Shown piece by piece: positions 26,016-32,891 of a DNA stretch of 64,000 nucleotides; positions within the stretch are counted from its first letter, which is position 1, and every line of letters starts with the position of its first letter. The notes under the pieces are model-generated. The model ran no database searches. It was not told where the DNA came from and saw nothing but the letters and a program-made list of their open reading frames with translations. The stretch spans positions 2,418,001-2,482,000 of the forward strand of contig NZ_LWLN01000001.1 in NCBI RefSeq assembly GCF_001953745.1. Reading direction: 5' to 3'. The stretch comes from Natrinema saccharevitans. Lineage in GTDB: Archaea > Halobacteriota > Halobacteria > Halobacteriales > Natrialbaceae. Position numbers and translations under genes: made by a program.

Positions 26016-26843
26016 ATGGAGGTCGTGTCGGACCGAACGAAGCCCAAGGTCAAAGACTACATGACGCGCGACGTCGCGACGGTGTCGCCGGACGAAACCG
26101 TCGGCGAGGTGTCGACCCGGATCGCGGAGAGCGAGGAACACAGCGGCTTTCCGGTCTGTGAGCGCCGCCGCGTCGAGGGCTTCATCAGCGCCCGCGACCT
26201 GTTGCTGGCCGACGACAGCGATCCGATCTTTACCGTGATGGCGACCGATCTGCTGGTTGCCCATCCCGACATGAAGGTGACCGACGCCGCCCGGGTCATC
26301 CTCCGGTCGGGCATTCAGAAGCTCCCCGTCGTCGACGACGCGGGCAATCTCGTCGGAATCATCTCCAACGCCGACGTGATCCGCAGCCAGATCGAGCGGG
26401 CGACCCCCGAGAAGGTCGGCAAACTCAAACGCACGCTCGAGCAGATCCACGAGATCGAGCTCACGGAGGAACGCCGGACCGTCGCCCTCGCCGACCTCAC
26501 CCCCACGCAGGGTCGGGTCTACGCCGACGAACTCGAAGGCCGCCGATACGAACTCGAGCGGGGGCTGGCCGAGCCGCTGGTAGTCATCGACAACGACGGC
26601 ACGCTCTTGCTGGCCGACGGCCACCACCGCGTGCTGGCGGCCGACCGACTGGGAATCGACGAGATGGACGCCTACGTCATCGTCATCGATCACGAGATCG
26701 ATCTGGGGATGGCACGGACGGCCGAGAAAGAGAACCTAGAGCGGATCGACGACATCGAGGCCGTCGACTACGCGCGACATCCGCTCGTCCAGACGACGAA
26801 GCGGCTCCAGTCCGACGGTAGCGGAACGGACGACGAGAAGTAG
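26016..26843 (+). CDS. CBS-pair protein with ParB-like nuclease/CTP-binding domain
   Basis: 275 residues. Two CBS motifs come first (DYMTRDVATVSPDETVGEV ... GFISARDLLL and VTDAARVILRSGIQKLPVV ... GIISNADVIRSQ). They are followed by a ParB/Srx-like domain (ALADLTPTQGRVYADELEG ... VIDNDGTLLLADGHHRVLAA, split here), whose DGHHR motif is the catalytic/nucleotide loop of that family. CBS pairs sense adenosyl ligands. The N-terminal ATG at 26016 is preferred because the longer frame covers the promoter (AGTACTTTTGCG). Similar proteins occur across haloarchaea; the role is not defined. Confidence 0.83.
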   Translation: MEVVSDRTKPKVKDYMTRDVATVSPDETVGEVSTRIAESEEHSGFPVCERRRVEGFISARDLLLADDSDPIFTVMATDLLVAHPDMKVTDAARVILRSGIQKLPVVDDAGNLVGIISNADVIRSQIERATPEKVGKLKRTLEQIHEIELTEERRTVALADLTPTQGRVYADELEGRRYELERGLAEPLVVIDNDGTLLLADGHHRVLAADRLGIDEMDAYVIVIDHEIDLGMARTAEKENLERIDDIEAVDYARHPLVQTTKRLQSDGSGTDDEK

Positions 26844-26851
26844 CGCGGAAC

Positions 26852-26904
26852 CTTCCCCTCGAGTTCGACCCGACGTAACTGGTTCACGTCGCCCGGATCC
26901 GCAC
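26852..26904 (-). pseudogene. remnant second copy of the gatB 3' end
   Basis: Read on the minus strand this stretch encodes ADPGDVNQLRRVELEGK, against ADPGDVNQLLRAELDG at the true GatB C-terminus: one deletion-free match with substitutions only at three or four positions. A 26-bp core is identical at the DNA level (26879-26904 versus 27147-27172). No stop codon follows in frame and nothing upstream continues GatB, so it is not expressed as part of a gene. It lies 216 bp past the gatB stop. Confidence 0.75.
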
Positions 26905-26927
26905 GCCTACCCGTCAGTTCGCCCGCC

Positions 26928-27097
26928 TTTTTCTCGTCGAGTTTTTCGCTCCGCTCGCAACCGCTCGAGAAAAATCCGTCCGACGAGAGTCGTACTCTCG
27001 CTGACCTTGCCTCGTTGCACTCGGCAAGAGATCAAAAAGCCGACCGCTCACTGACTCACGGGCACTGCCCGTTCGTCTCTCCGCGGCGCGATGCGCC
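26928..27097. repeat. cluster of five short hairpins downstream of gatB
   Basis: Perfect stems occur in succession: TTTTTCTCG (26928-26936) with CGAGAAAAA (26966-26974); CGAGAGT-CGT-ACTCTCG (26984-27000); CTTGCC (27006-27011) with GGCAAG (27023-27028); GGGC-ACT-GCCC (27060-27070); GGCGC-GAT-GCGCC (27085-27097). No ORF of coding character is present. It fills the space between the gatB stop and the gatB remnant. It may be a terminator region or a decayed palindromic insertion. Confidence 0.6.
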
Positions 27098-27119
27098 GTG
27101 CGTCGCTCGCGGCCGGTAA

Positions 27120-28616
27120 TTACCCGTCCAACTCCGCCCGCAGCAGCTGGTTCACGTCGCCCGGATCCGCACTCCCACCCGTCTTCTGCATCACCTGTCC
27201 GACCAGGAAGTTGATCGCGCCCTCGTCGCCGCTCTCGTAGTCGTCGACGGCGTCGGGATTCTCGTCGATCGCCTCGACGACGGCCCGCTCGACCTCGTCC
27301 TCGCCGGTCTTGCCCAGTCCTTCCGCCTCGACGATCTCGTCGGGCGCGTTCCCGTCGTCGAGCATCGATCGAAGGACGGTCTCGCGGGCGTTTTTGGCCG
27401 TGATCTCGTCCTCGGCGACGAGTTCGACCAGCCGCGTGATCTCCTCGAGGCGGCCCTCGATCTCGGTGATCTCGATGTCGCGGTAGTTGAGTTCGCCCAG
27501 CAGGTTGTCCGCGACCCACGTCGCGGCGAGGTCGGGATCGAACTCGCCGGCGACGTCCTCGTAGAAGTCCGCGACCTGTTTCGTGGAGGTGAGTTTGGAC
27601 GCCGCTTCCTCGCTCAGGCCGTACTCGTCCTGGAACCGCTCGCGGCGGGCCGAGGGGAGTTCGGGAATCTCGATTTCGTCTTTCCAGCCCGAGACCCGCA
27701 GCGGCGGCAGGTCGGACTCCTCGAAGTAGCGGTAGTCCTTCTCTTCTTCCTTCGAGCGCATCGAGACCGTGATGCCCCGACTCTCGTCCCAGTGGCGGGT
27801 CTCCTGCTCGACCGCGCGACCGCGCTGGATGGCGTTTTTCTGGCGGGTCTCCTCGTAGGCCAGGGCCTTCTCCGCGCCCTTGTGACTCGAGATGTTCTTG
27901 ACCTCGGTACGGTTGGCCGACTCGAGGACCGCCGTGTCGATCTCGTCGGTGTCGTCGCCGTCGATCTCCGCGGCGGGGATGATCGAGAGGTTGGCGTCGA
28001 TCCGCAGGCTACCGTCGCGGTCGGCGTCGAAGACGCCCAGGTACTCCAGTACTTCCTCGAGTTCCGCGAGGAACGCCCGGACCTCGCCGGGGCTGCGAAA
28101 GTCCGGCGCGGTGACGATCTCCATCAGCGGCGTTCCGGCGCGGTTGTAGTCGACGAGGGTGTACTCCGCGGAGTCGATGCCGCCACCGCCGCCGACGTGC
28201 TGGAGGCTGCCCGGGTCCTCCTCCAGGTGGGCGCGCTCGATCGCGACGGTCCGGCGCTGGCCCTCGACGGCGATCTCGAGTTCGCCCGCCTGACAGATCG
28301 GCTCGTCGTACTGGGTAATCTGGAAGTTCTTGGGGAGGTCGGGGTAGTAGTAGTTCTTCCGGTGGAACCGGGTCTCCTCGGGAATGTCGGCGTCGATCGC
28401 CTTTCCGATCTTGACCGCGGCTTCGACGGCGCCCTCGTTCAGCACCGGCAGCGACCCCGGCAGGCCGAGACAGACCGGGCAGACGTTCTCGTTGGGCTCG
28501 TCGGTCGGCTCGGTCGAACAGCCACAGAAGATCTTCGTGTCGGTCTCCAGCTGGACGTGGACCTCGAGCCCGATGACGGTCACGAGGTCGCCCTGCTGGA
28601 CGGTCTGGGCAGTCAT
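27120..28616 (-). CDS. gatB: aspartyl/glutamyl-tRNA amidotransferase subunit B
   Basis: 498 residues. GatB activates Asp-tRNA(Asn) or Glu-tRNA(Gln) for amidation with ATP. Marks are VIGLEVHVQLETDTKIFCGCS with the zinc-binding cysteines, NVCPVCLGLPGSLPVLN, the YYYPDLPKNFQITQYD kinase loop, and DYNRAGTPLMEIVTAPD. The C-terminal YqeY/tail domain binds tRNA. In archaea GatCAB usually makes Asn-tRNA while GatDE serves Gln-tRNA; gatA and gatC are not in the window. No partner gene is adjacent. Confidence 0.96.
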   Translation of the reverse strand: MTAQTVQQGDLVTVIGLEVHVQLETDTKIFCGCSTEPTDEPNENVCPVCLGLPGSLPVLNEGAVEAAVKIGKAIDADIPEETRFHRKNYYYPDLPKNFQITQYDEPICQAGELEIAVEGQRRTVAIERAHLEEDPGSLQHVGGGGGIDSAEYTLVDYNRAGTPLMEIVTAPDFRSPGEVRAFLAELEEVLEYLGVFDADRDGSLRIDANLSIIPAAEIDGDDTDEIDTAVLESANRTEVKNISSHKGAEKALAYEETRQKNAIQRGRAVEQETRHWDESRGITVSMRSKEEEKDYRYFEESDLPPLRVSGWKDEIEIPELPSARRERFQDEYGLSEEAASKLTSTKQVADFYEDVAGEFDPDLAATWVADNLLGELNYRDIEITEIEGRLEEITRLVELVAEDEITAKNARETVLRSMLDDGNAPDEIVEAEGLGKTGEDEVERAVVEAIDENPDAVDDYESGDEGAINFLVGQVMQKTGGSADPGDVNQLLRAELDG

Positions 28617-28675
28617 TAGGCCTCGATTCGGGCTGGTGGGGGTAAAGCGTAACGACTGGCGGACAGCGCCGGTCG

Positions 28676-29860
28676 CTATCCCGTCTCGTCAGTTGCGTCC
28701 TCGAGCAGGTCGATCACGTTCTCACGGCCGATCCGTAGCTTTTCGACGTCGTTTTCCGCCGCCATGCCCGAGACGACTCGCGACGTCTTCGAGGCCGACC
28801 ACTCGAGTTCCTCGGCGATCGCGGCCTGGCGCATCCGACCGCCGTTTCGCTCGAGAAGCGCGCGGACGCGATCCTCGTCCGTCGCGAGGTCGGCGGGCAC
28901 TGACGACGCGGCGGTCGATGATACCGAAGATGTCCCGCTCTCGGCTCGAGGCTCGTTCGCGGCGGGCTGTTTCGTGGTGTCGTCCGAACCGTCGTCCGGC
29001 GATCCGGTCGGTTCGGAGACCGAGTCACTCCCGAACCGGGGCCACGAGAGGGCTCGAGTGACCTCATCGCGGCCGAACGCGGCCACGACGACGCCGAGGA
29101 TCGCGAGGATAACGAGTGTTCCACCGAGCAGGAACGAAAGCCGAGGACTCCCTGCCGTTCCGTCGGTATCGCTCTCGGCCGCCGAGTCGGACCCGTCGAA
29201 GCGGACCGTCGGCTGTCGGTCGGCGAACTCCTTCGGTCCTCCCCAGACGACGGTCGTGCCGTCGACCTCGTCCGGCGGTGGCGAGGTTTCAACCGGCGCG
29301 TATCCAGTCGGTGGGACGATTCGAAGCCGGTCGTCCTCGCCGAGATAGAGGCCGCCCTCGAACACGTCTCCGACGATCATCCCGTTCCCGTCGACCGCGG
29401 CGAAGTTTGACCACCGGAACGAGTACGTGACCGTTCCCCACCGTCGGGGGACCTCCTGAATAGAGGTCTCGGCCCGGAACCCGGACGCGTTCATCGATCG
29501 ACCGGTCGACTCCGACGCGCTGGAAACGACGCCAGTCATGCGGCGCTCGAACTCCTCGACGTAGGAGTCCCGGTCGCTTCGGAACTGCCCCTGAAAGGCC
29601 TCGTAATTATCGACGTCCGAGTCGTTTTCGAGCCGCGTGCGAACCGTTACCGACCAGCGTGCAGCCCCGTTCTCGGCGATCGCGATTCGCGTCACCGTCG
29701 TATCTGCCTCGGGCGTCTCCGCGGCTCGGACCGAGGGGACGCCGTCGGTGGTCGTCTGGATCGAGTGGCCGACCGCCGACCCGGCCGCGATCGGGACGGC
29801 ACCGATCGTAAGCATCGCCGCGAAGACCACGACGGTGACTCGATCGAGTGAGTGACGCAC
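28676..29860 (-). CDS. membrane-anchored winged-helix regulator with extracytoplasmic sensor domain
   Basis: 394 residues. A signal-like segment (VTVVVFAAMLTIGAVPIAAG, residues 8-27) leads to an external domain (about 58-212) with RMTGVVSSASESTGR, FRWSNFAAVDGN and PPTGYAPV. A single membrane helix spans 241-262 (LSFLLGGTLVILAILGVVV). A low-complexity linker (about 275-325) joins it to a C-terminal winged helix (326-386: DRVRALLERNGGRMRQAAIAEELEWSASKTSRVV, split here). The topology is that of a one-component sensor that regulates from the membrane. The external domain resembles that of the PGF-CTERM protein at 31916-32668. Divergently transcribed from the acidic-repeat protein gene. Confidence 0.8.
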   Translation of the reverse strand: MRHSLDRVTVVVFAAMLTIGAVPIAAGSAVGHSIQTTTDGVPSVRAAETPEADTTVTRIAIAENGAARWSVTVRTRLENDSDVDNYEAFQGQFRSDRDSYVEEFERRMTGVVSSASESTGRSMNASGFRAETSIQEVPRRWGTVTYSFRWSNFAAVDGNGMIVGDVFEGGLYLGEDDRLRIVPPTGYAPVETSPPPDEVDGTTVVWGGPKEFADRQPTVRFDGSDSAAESDTDGTAGSPRLSFLLGGTLVILAILGVVVAAFGRDEVTRALSWPRFGSDSVSEPTGSPDDGSDDTTKQPAANEPRAESGTSSVSSTAASSVPADLATDEDRVRALLERNGGRMRQAAIAEELEWSASKTSRVVSGMAAENDVEKLRIGRENVIDLLEDATDETG

Positions 29861-29883
29861 GTTCAGTCACGCTTTCGAGAGTC

Positions 29884-29892
29884 GTTACATAA
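29884..29892 (-). promoter_or_regulatory. TATA box of the membrane regulator gene
   Basis: The minus strand reads GCTTATGTAAC across 29884-29894, with the AT core about 28 nt before the ATG at 29860. This spacing predicts a leaderless mRNA. Confidence 0.5.
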
Positions 29893-29910
29893 GCGTACTG
29901 TCCCAGCGCC

Positions 29911-29940
29911 GCAAACGAGTGCAAATCGGTGCAAACGGGC
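29911..29940. promoter_or_regulatory. three 10-bp phased direct repeats (candidate operator)
   Basis: GCAAACGAGT, GCAAATCGGT and GCAAACGGGC follow one another exactly 10 bp apart (29911, 29921, 29931), so every GCAAA faces the same side of the helix. The array lies about 20 bp upstream of the regulator's TATA box and about 60 bp upstream of the divergent gene's TATA box. This is the position expected for a shared binding site of the divergently encoded winged-helix protein. Binding is inferred and not shown. Confidence 0.5.
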
Positions 29941-29997
29941 GGGGGACGTGGTCTTCGTCAGTGCAACTCGGCGGGAATCGAGCCCAGTATCGGCCCG

Positions 29998-30006
29998 GTT
30001 TATGTG
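29998..30006 (+). promoter_or_regulatory. TATA box of the acidic-repeat protein gene
   Basis: GTTTATGTG lies 24-32 nt before the ATG at 30030. The 13-bp string GTTTATGTGGCCG recurs at 47397, also about 30 nt before a start codon, which supports the promoter reading. Confidence 0.6.
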
Positions 30007-30029
30007 GCCGATGGCCCGTGATACGATCG

Positions 30030-31919
30030 ATGAGAAATCGACGACTACTGATCGTCGCGATGGCCGTGGTACTCTGTACGAGTGTTCTCGGCCCGGCGGT
30101 CGTCGTGGGAACGGCGACCCAGACGGAATCGAGTCAAGACGAACCGAACGACACCTCCGTGACCGTCACGACCGGTGCGCAGCTGTCGACGGTCGTCACC
30201 GCGACCAGCGACGACGTGCGCAGTGACTTCGAGAACACCGCGTTCGACGAACGCATGAACCGGAGTAACGACACCGACCGCGCGACCGCGATCGCCGAGC
30301 GTGCGGCGGCTCTCGAGAACCGGTCGGCGACGCTCCGAGCCGAGTACGAGAGCGCGACCGAAGCGTACGAGGCCGGCGAGATCGACGAGTCGGCATACGC
30401 CCAGCGGCTCGCGTCGCTGAACACGCGGGCGCAAAACGTCGTCTCGAGCTACGATCGGTTCGAGGAACGCGTCGCATCGGTCGAGGAAGTCGACCGGCGT
30501 GCCGCCAACGTGACGAGCGACGAGATCGCCGACCAGCGGGCGACGGTCGCCGATCTCACGAGTTCGGGTACCGACGCGCTACTCCGACAGTTCACCGGCG
30601 AAGCGGGCGGGAACGCGGAGATCGAGACCGACGATGGCGTCTCGATCGAGGTCGAGACCGACGACGGCGAACGGAGTCGGGAATACGAGCGACCTCGGGA
30701 CGGGAACGGATCGCTGGCGATCTCCCAGACGGACGCGCTCGCCGCGGCCACCGACGCTCTCTCCGCGGCGGACGGAAACAGTAGTTGGACGCTCGCGGAA
30801 GCGGAAACCGACGAAGACGACGGCGTCTACGAGTTCGAGTTCGTCCTGACTGGAACCGAGGCCGGCGAGGCCGAGGCGAGCGTCGACGGCGAGACGGGTA
30901 CCGTCTTCGAACTCGAGGAGGAGATCGAAACTCGAGGCGACGACGAAGCAGACGATGCGGACGACGAAGCAGACGATGCGGACGACGAAGCAGACGAAGA
31001 CGAAGCAGACGAAGACGAAGCAGACGATGCGGACGACGAGGACGACGAGCGCCTCGTCGTTCTCGTCGCGTCCGGTTCACCCGGACCCGGCGAGGAGGTG
31101 ACGCTGCAGTTGCTCGCGAACGGCCAGCCGGCAGCGAACGTGTCGGTCACCGTCAACGACCAGTCAGTCGGCGAGGCCGATGGCGACGGGGAACTCACGA
31201 TCACCCTGCCGCGCGACGAGGCCGAGATCGAAGCCGAACGCGGAGACGCCGAGAGCGAACTCGAGTTCGAGTTCGCCGAAGAGTCCGACGACGAGAACGA
31301 CGACGAGAACGACGACTCACAGTTCGACGCCGACGCGACCGTCGACAACGGTACCGTCACCGTCTCTGCGACGTTCGACGAGAGCCCGGTCGCAGGCGCG
31401 ACCGTCGTCGCGAACGACGAGACGGTCGGGACGACGGGCGAGGACGGCACGATGTCGTTCGCTCTCGACGACGATACCGACGAACTCGAGATCGAGGTAC
31501 TCCGTGGCGAACTCGAGTCCGAACTCGAGTTCGACCTCGAGAGTGACGGGGATGACGAAGCGGACGACGAAGACGAGGACGAAGAAGATGACGAAGCGGA
31601 CGACGAGGACGAGGACGAAGAAGATGACGAAGCGGACGACGAAGACGAGGACGAAGAAGATGACGAAGCGGACGACGAAGACGAGGACGAAGAAGATGAC
31701 GAAGCGGACGACGAAGACGAGGACGAAGAAGATGACGAAGCGGACGACGAAGACGAGGACGAAGAAGATGACGAAGCGGACGACGAAGACGAGGACGAAG
31801 AAGATGACGAAGCGGACGACGAAGACGAGGACGAAGAAGATGACGAAGCGGACGACGAGGACGAGGACGAAGAAGATGACGACGAGGACGACGACGAAGA
31901 CGACGAACTTGATCGATGA
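30030..31919 (+). CDS. secreted acidic-repeat protein with PepSY-like and Ig-like domains
   Basis: 629 residues. A signal peptide (residues 1-30, RRLLIVAMAVVLCTSVLGPA) leads to a helical Ala/Glu/Arg-rich part (about 60-180) with several N-glycosylation sequons. A PepSY-like unit follows (ISQTDALAAATDAL ... YEFEFVLTG ... GETGTVFELE). Then come an Asp/Glu linker and two related beta domains (EVTLQLLANGQPAANVSV; GTVTVSATFDESPVAGATV), each of carboxypeptidase-regulatory/Ig type. Residues 510-617 are nine copies of a 12-residue acidic repeat, ending in DDELDR with no anchor. The start at 30030 puts the signal peptide first and fits the TATA box. Stop overlaps the next ATG by 4 nt. Confidence 0.78.
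   Translation: MRNRRLLIVAMAVVLCTSVLGPAVVVGTATQTESSQDEPNDTSVTVTTGAQLSTVVTATSDDVRSDFENTAFDERMNRSNDTDRATAIAERAAALENRSATLRAEYESATEAYEAGEIDESAYAQRLASLNTRAQNVVSSYDRFEERVASVEEVDRRAANVTSDEIADQRATVADLTSSGTDALLRQFTGEAGGNAEIETDDGVSIEVETDDGERSREYERPRDGNGSLAISQTDALAAATDALSAADGNSSWTLAEAETDEDDGVYEFEFVLTGTEAGEAEASVDGETGTVFELEEEIETRGDDEADDADDEADDADDEADEDEADEDEADDADDEDDERLVVLVASGSPGPGEEVTLQLLANGQPAANVSVTVNDQSVGEADGDGELTITLPRDEAEIEAERGDAESELEFEFAEESDDENDDENDDSQFDADATVDNGTVTVSATFDESPVAGATVVANDETVGTTGEDGTMSFALDDDTDELEIEVLRGELESELEFDLESDGDDEADDEDEDEEDDEADDEDEDEEDDEADDEDEDEEDDEADDEDEDEEDDEADDEDEDEEDDEADDEDEDEEDDEADDEDEDEEDDEADDEDEDEEDDEADDEDEDEEDDDEDDDEDDELDR
31557..31880 (+). repeat. nine tandem 36-bp repeats encoding an acidic 12-mer
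   Basis: The units start at 31557 and recur every 36 bp without interruption. Each encodes EADDEDEDEEDD. They are identical except that units 2 and 9 have a synonymous GAA to GAG change at codon 5. A weaker tandem (GACGACGAAGCAGACGATGCG, 21 bp in full) occurs near 30938-31040 in the same gene. This near-perfect identity indicates recent copying by slippage or recombination, so copy number is likely variable. Confidence 0.95.
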
Positions 31920-32668
31920 GGCGTGGAACTGACCGGGACCGACTGCTGCCGAACGGCACGTATCGAGCGGGACTCCTGTCAGTCGTCCTCGTCGGACTGC
32001 TCCTGACGGGGAGCGTCGCTGCGTCCCTCGACGGCGCGCACAGCACTGCTCGCTCGCAGGAAACCGACGCCGACTCAGCGTTCGAGGTCGCTCTCGATTC
32101 CGACGGCGACGCGACGGTGATCGTCCACGTCACGTTCGACCTGAGCGACGAGGCGGATCGGGCGGCCTTCGAATCGCTCGAGGCGAACGAGACGAAACGG
32201 AGTCAACTCGAAACCCGCACTGAACGGCGATTGCAGACGGTCGCGACGAGCGCGGCCAACGAGACCGGTCGCGAGATGGCGATCGAAGACACGCGCACGT
32301 CCTTCGAGACAGACGAAGGGACCGATCGCGGTATCGTTTCCGTCTCGGCGACCTGGACCGAATTCGCGGCTACCGACGACGATCGGCTGACTGTCACCGA
32401 GCCGTTCGCCAGTGGCTTCACGTCGGAGCGGCCCGTCGTGATGGCTCTCCCCGAGGGCTACTCGCTCTCGGCGTCCACGCCGGAGCCGAGCGAGCGAACG
32501 GACGGACGCATCGTCTGGGACGCGAACACGTCGCTCGAGGGATACGAGGCGGTCGTTACTCCCGCGGACGAATCGGCGGATGAGGGGACCGACGAACAGC
32601 CTGGATTCGGCCTCGGGGCAGCAGTTGCGGCGATCGCCGGGAGCGCGTGGCTGTACCGCCGCCGGTAA
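31916..32668 (+). CDS. PGF-CTERM-anchored surface protein sharing the regulator's sensor-like domain
   Basis: 250 residues. A hydrophobic N-terminus (AGLLSVVLVGLLLTGSVAA, about 18-36) acts as signal. The ectodomain (about 55-215) parallels that of the membrane regulator: a strand pair (VIVHVTFDLSDEADRAAFESL), ATSAANETGREM, the TWTEFAATDDD segment and ALPEGYSLSAS. The end is PGFGLGAAVAAIAGSAWLY followed by RRR, a PGF-CTERM signal (PGF at 229-231) processed by archaeosortase A, with replacement by a lipid anchor. The ATG overlaps the acidic-repeat gene stop, so the two are co-translated. Confidence 0.8.
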   Translation: MRRGTDRDRLLPNGTYRAGLLSVVLVGLLLTGSVAASLDGAHSTARSQETDADSAFEVALDSDGDATVIVHVTFDLSDEADRAAFESLEANETKRSQLETRTERRLQTVATSAANETGREMAIEDTRTSFETDEGTDRGIVSVSATWTEFAATDDDRLTVTEPFASGFTSERPVVMALPEGYSLSASTPEPSERTDGRIVWDANTSLEGYEAVVTPADESADEGTDEQPGFGLGAAVAAIAGSAWLYRRR

Positions 32669-32891
32669 GCGCAGCGATGCACGGCTCCGGTCGACGCCGG
32701 TTCTCGGGAGCCGATCGGATCCGCGCGGACCCGATCGCGACGCTGCCGGCTGCCGGCCGCCCGCCCGACTCGAGTTATCTGGCTAGCGAGCGTCCTCGAC
32801 GACGACTCCCCGGCGCTACTGCGACAGTAGAAACACGCGGTTTGAACGTGAGGGACGGAGTCCGTCGGTACCGCAACTCGAGGACGGGCCC

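Noticed and set aside
31557-31880. CRISPR array
   Set aside because: The 36-bp units are contiguous with no unique spacers, are in frame with the coding sequence, and no cas gene is near.
31357-32133. Long Leu/Arg repeat frame on the minus strand opposite the acidic repeats
   Set aside because: It is the shadow of the Asp/Glu codon repeats and has no start context or domain.
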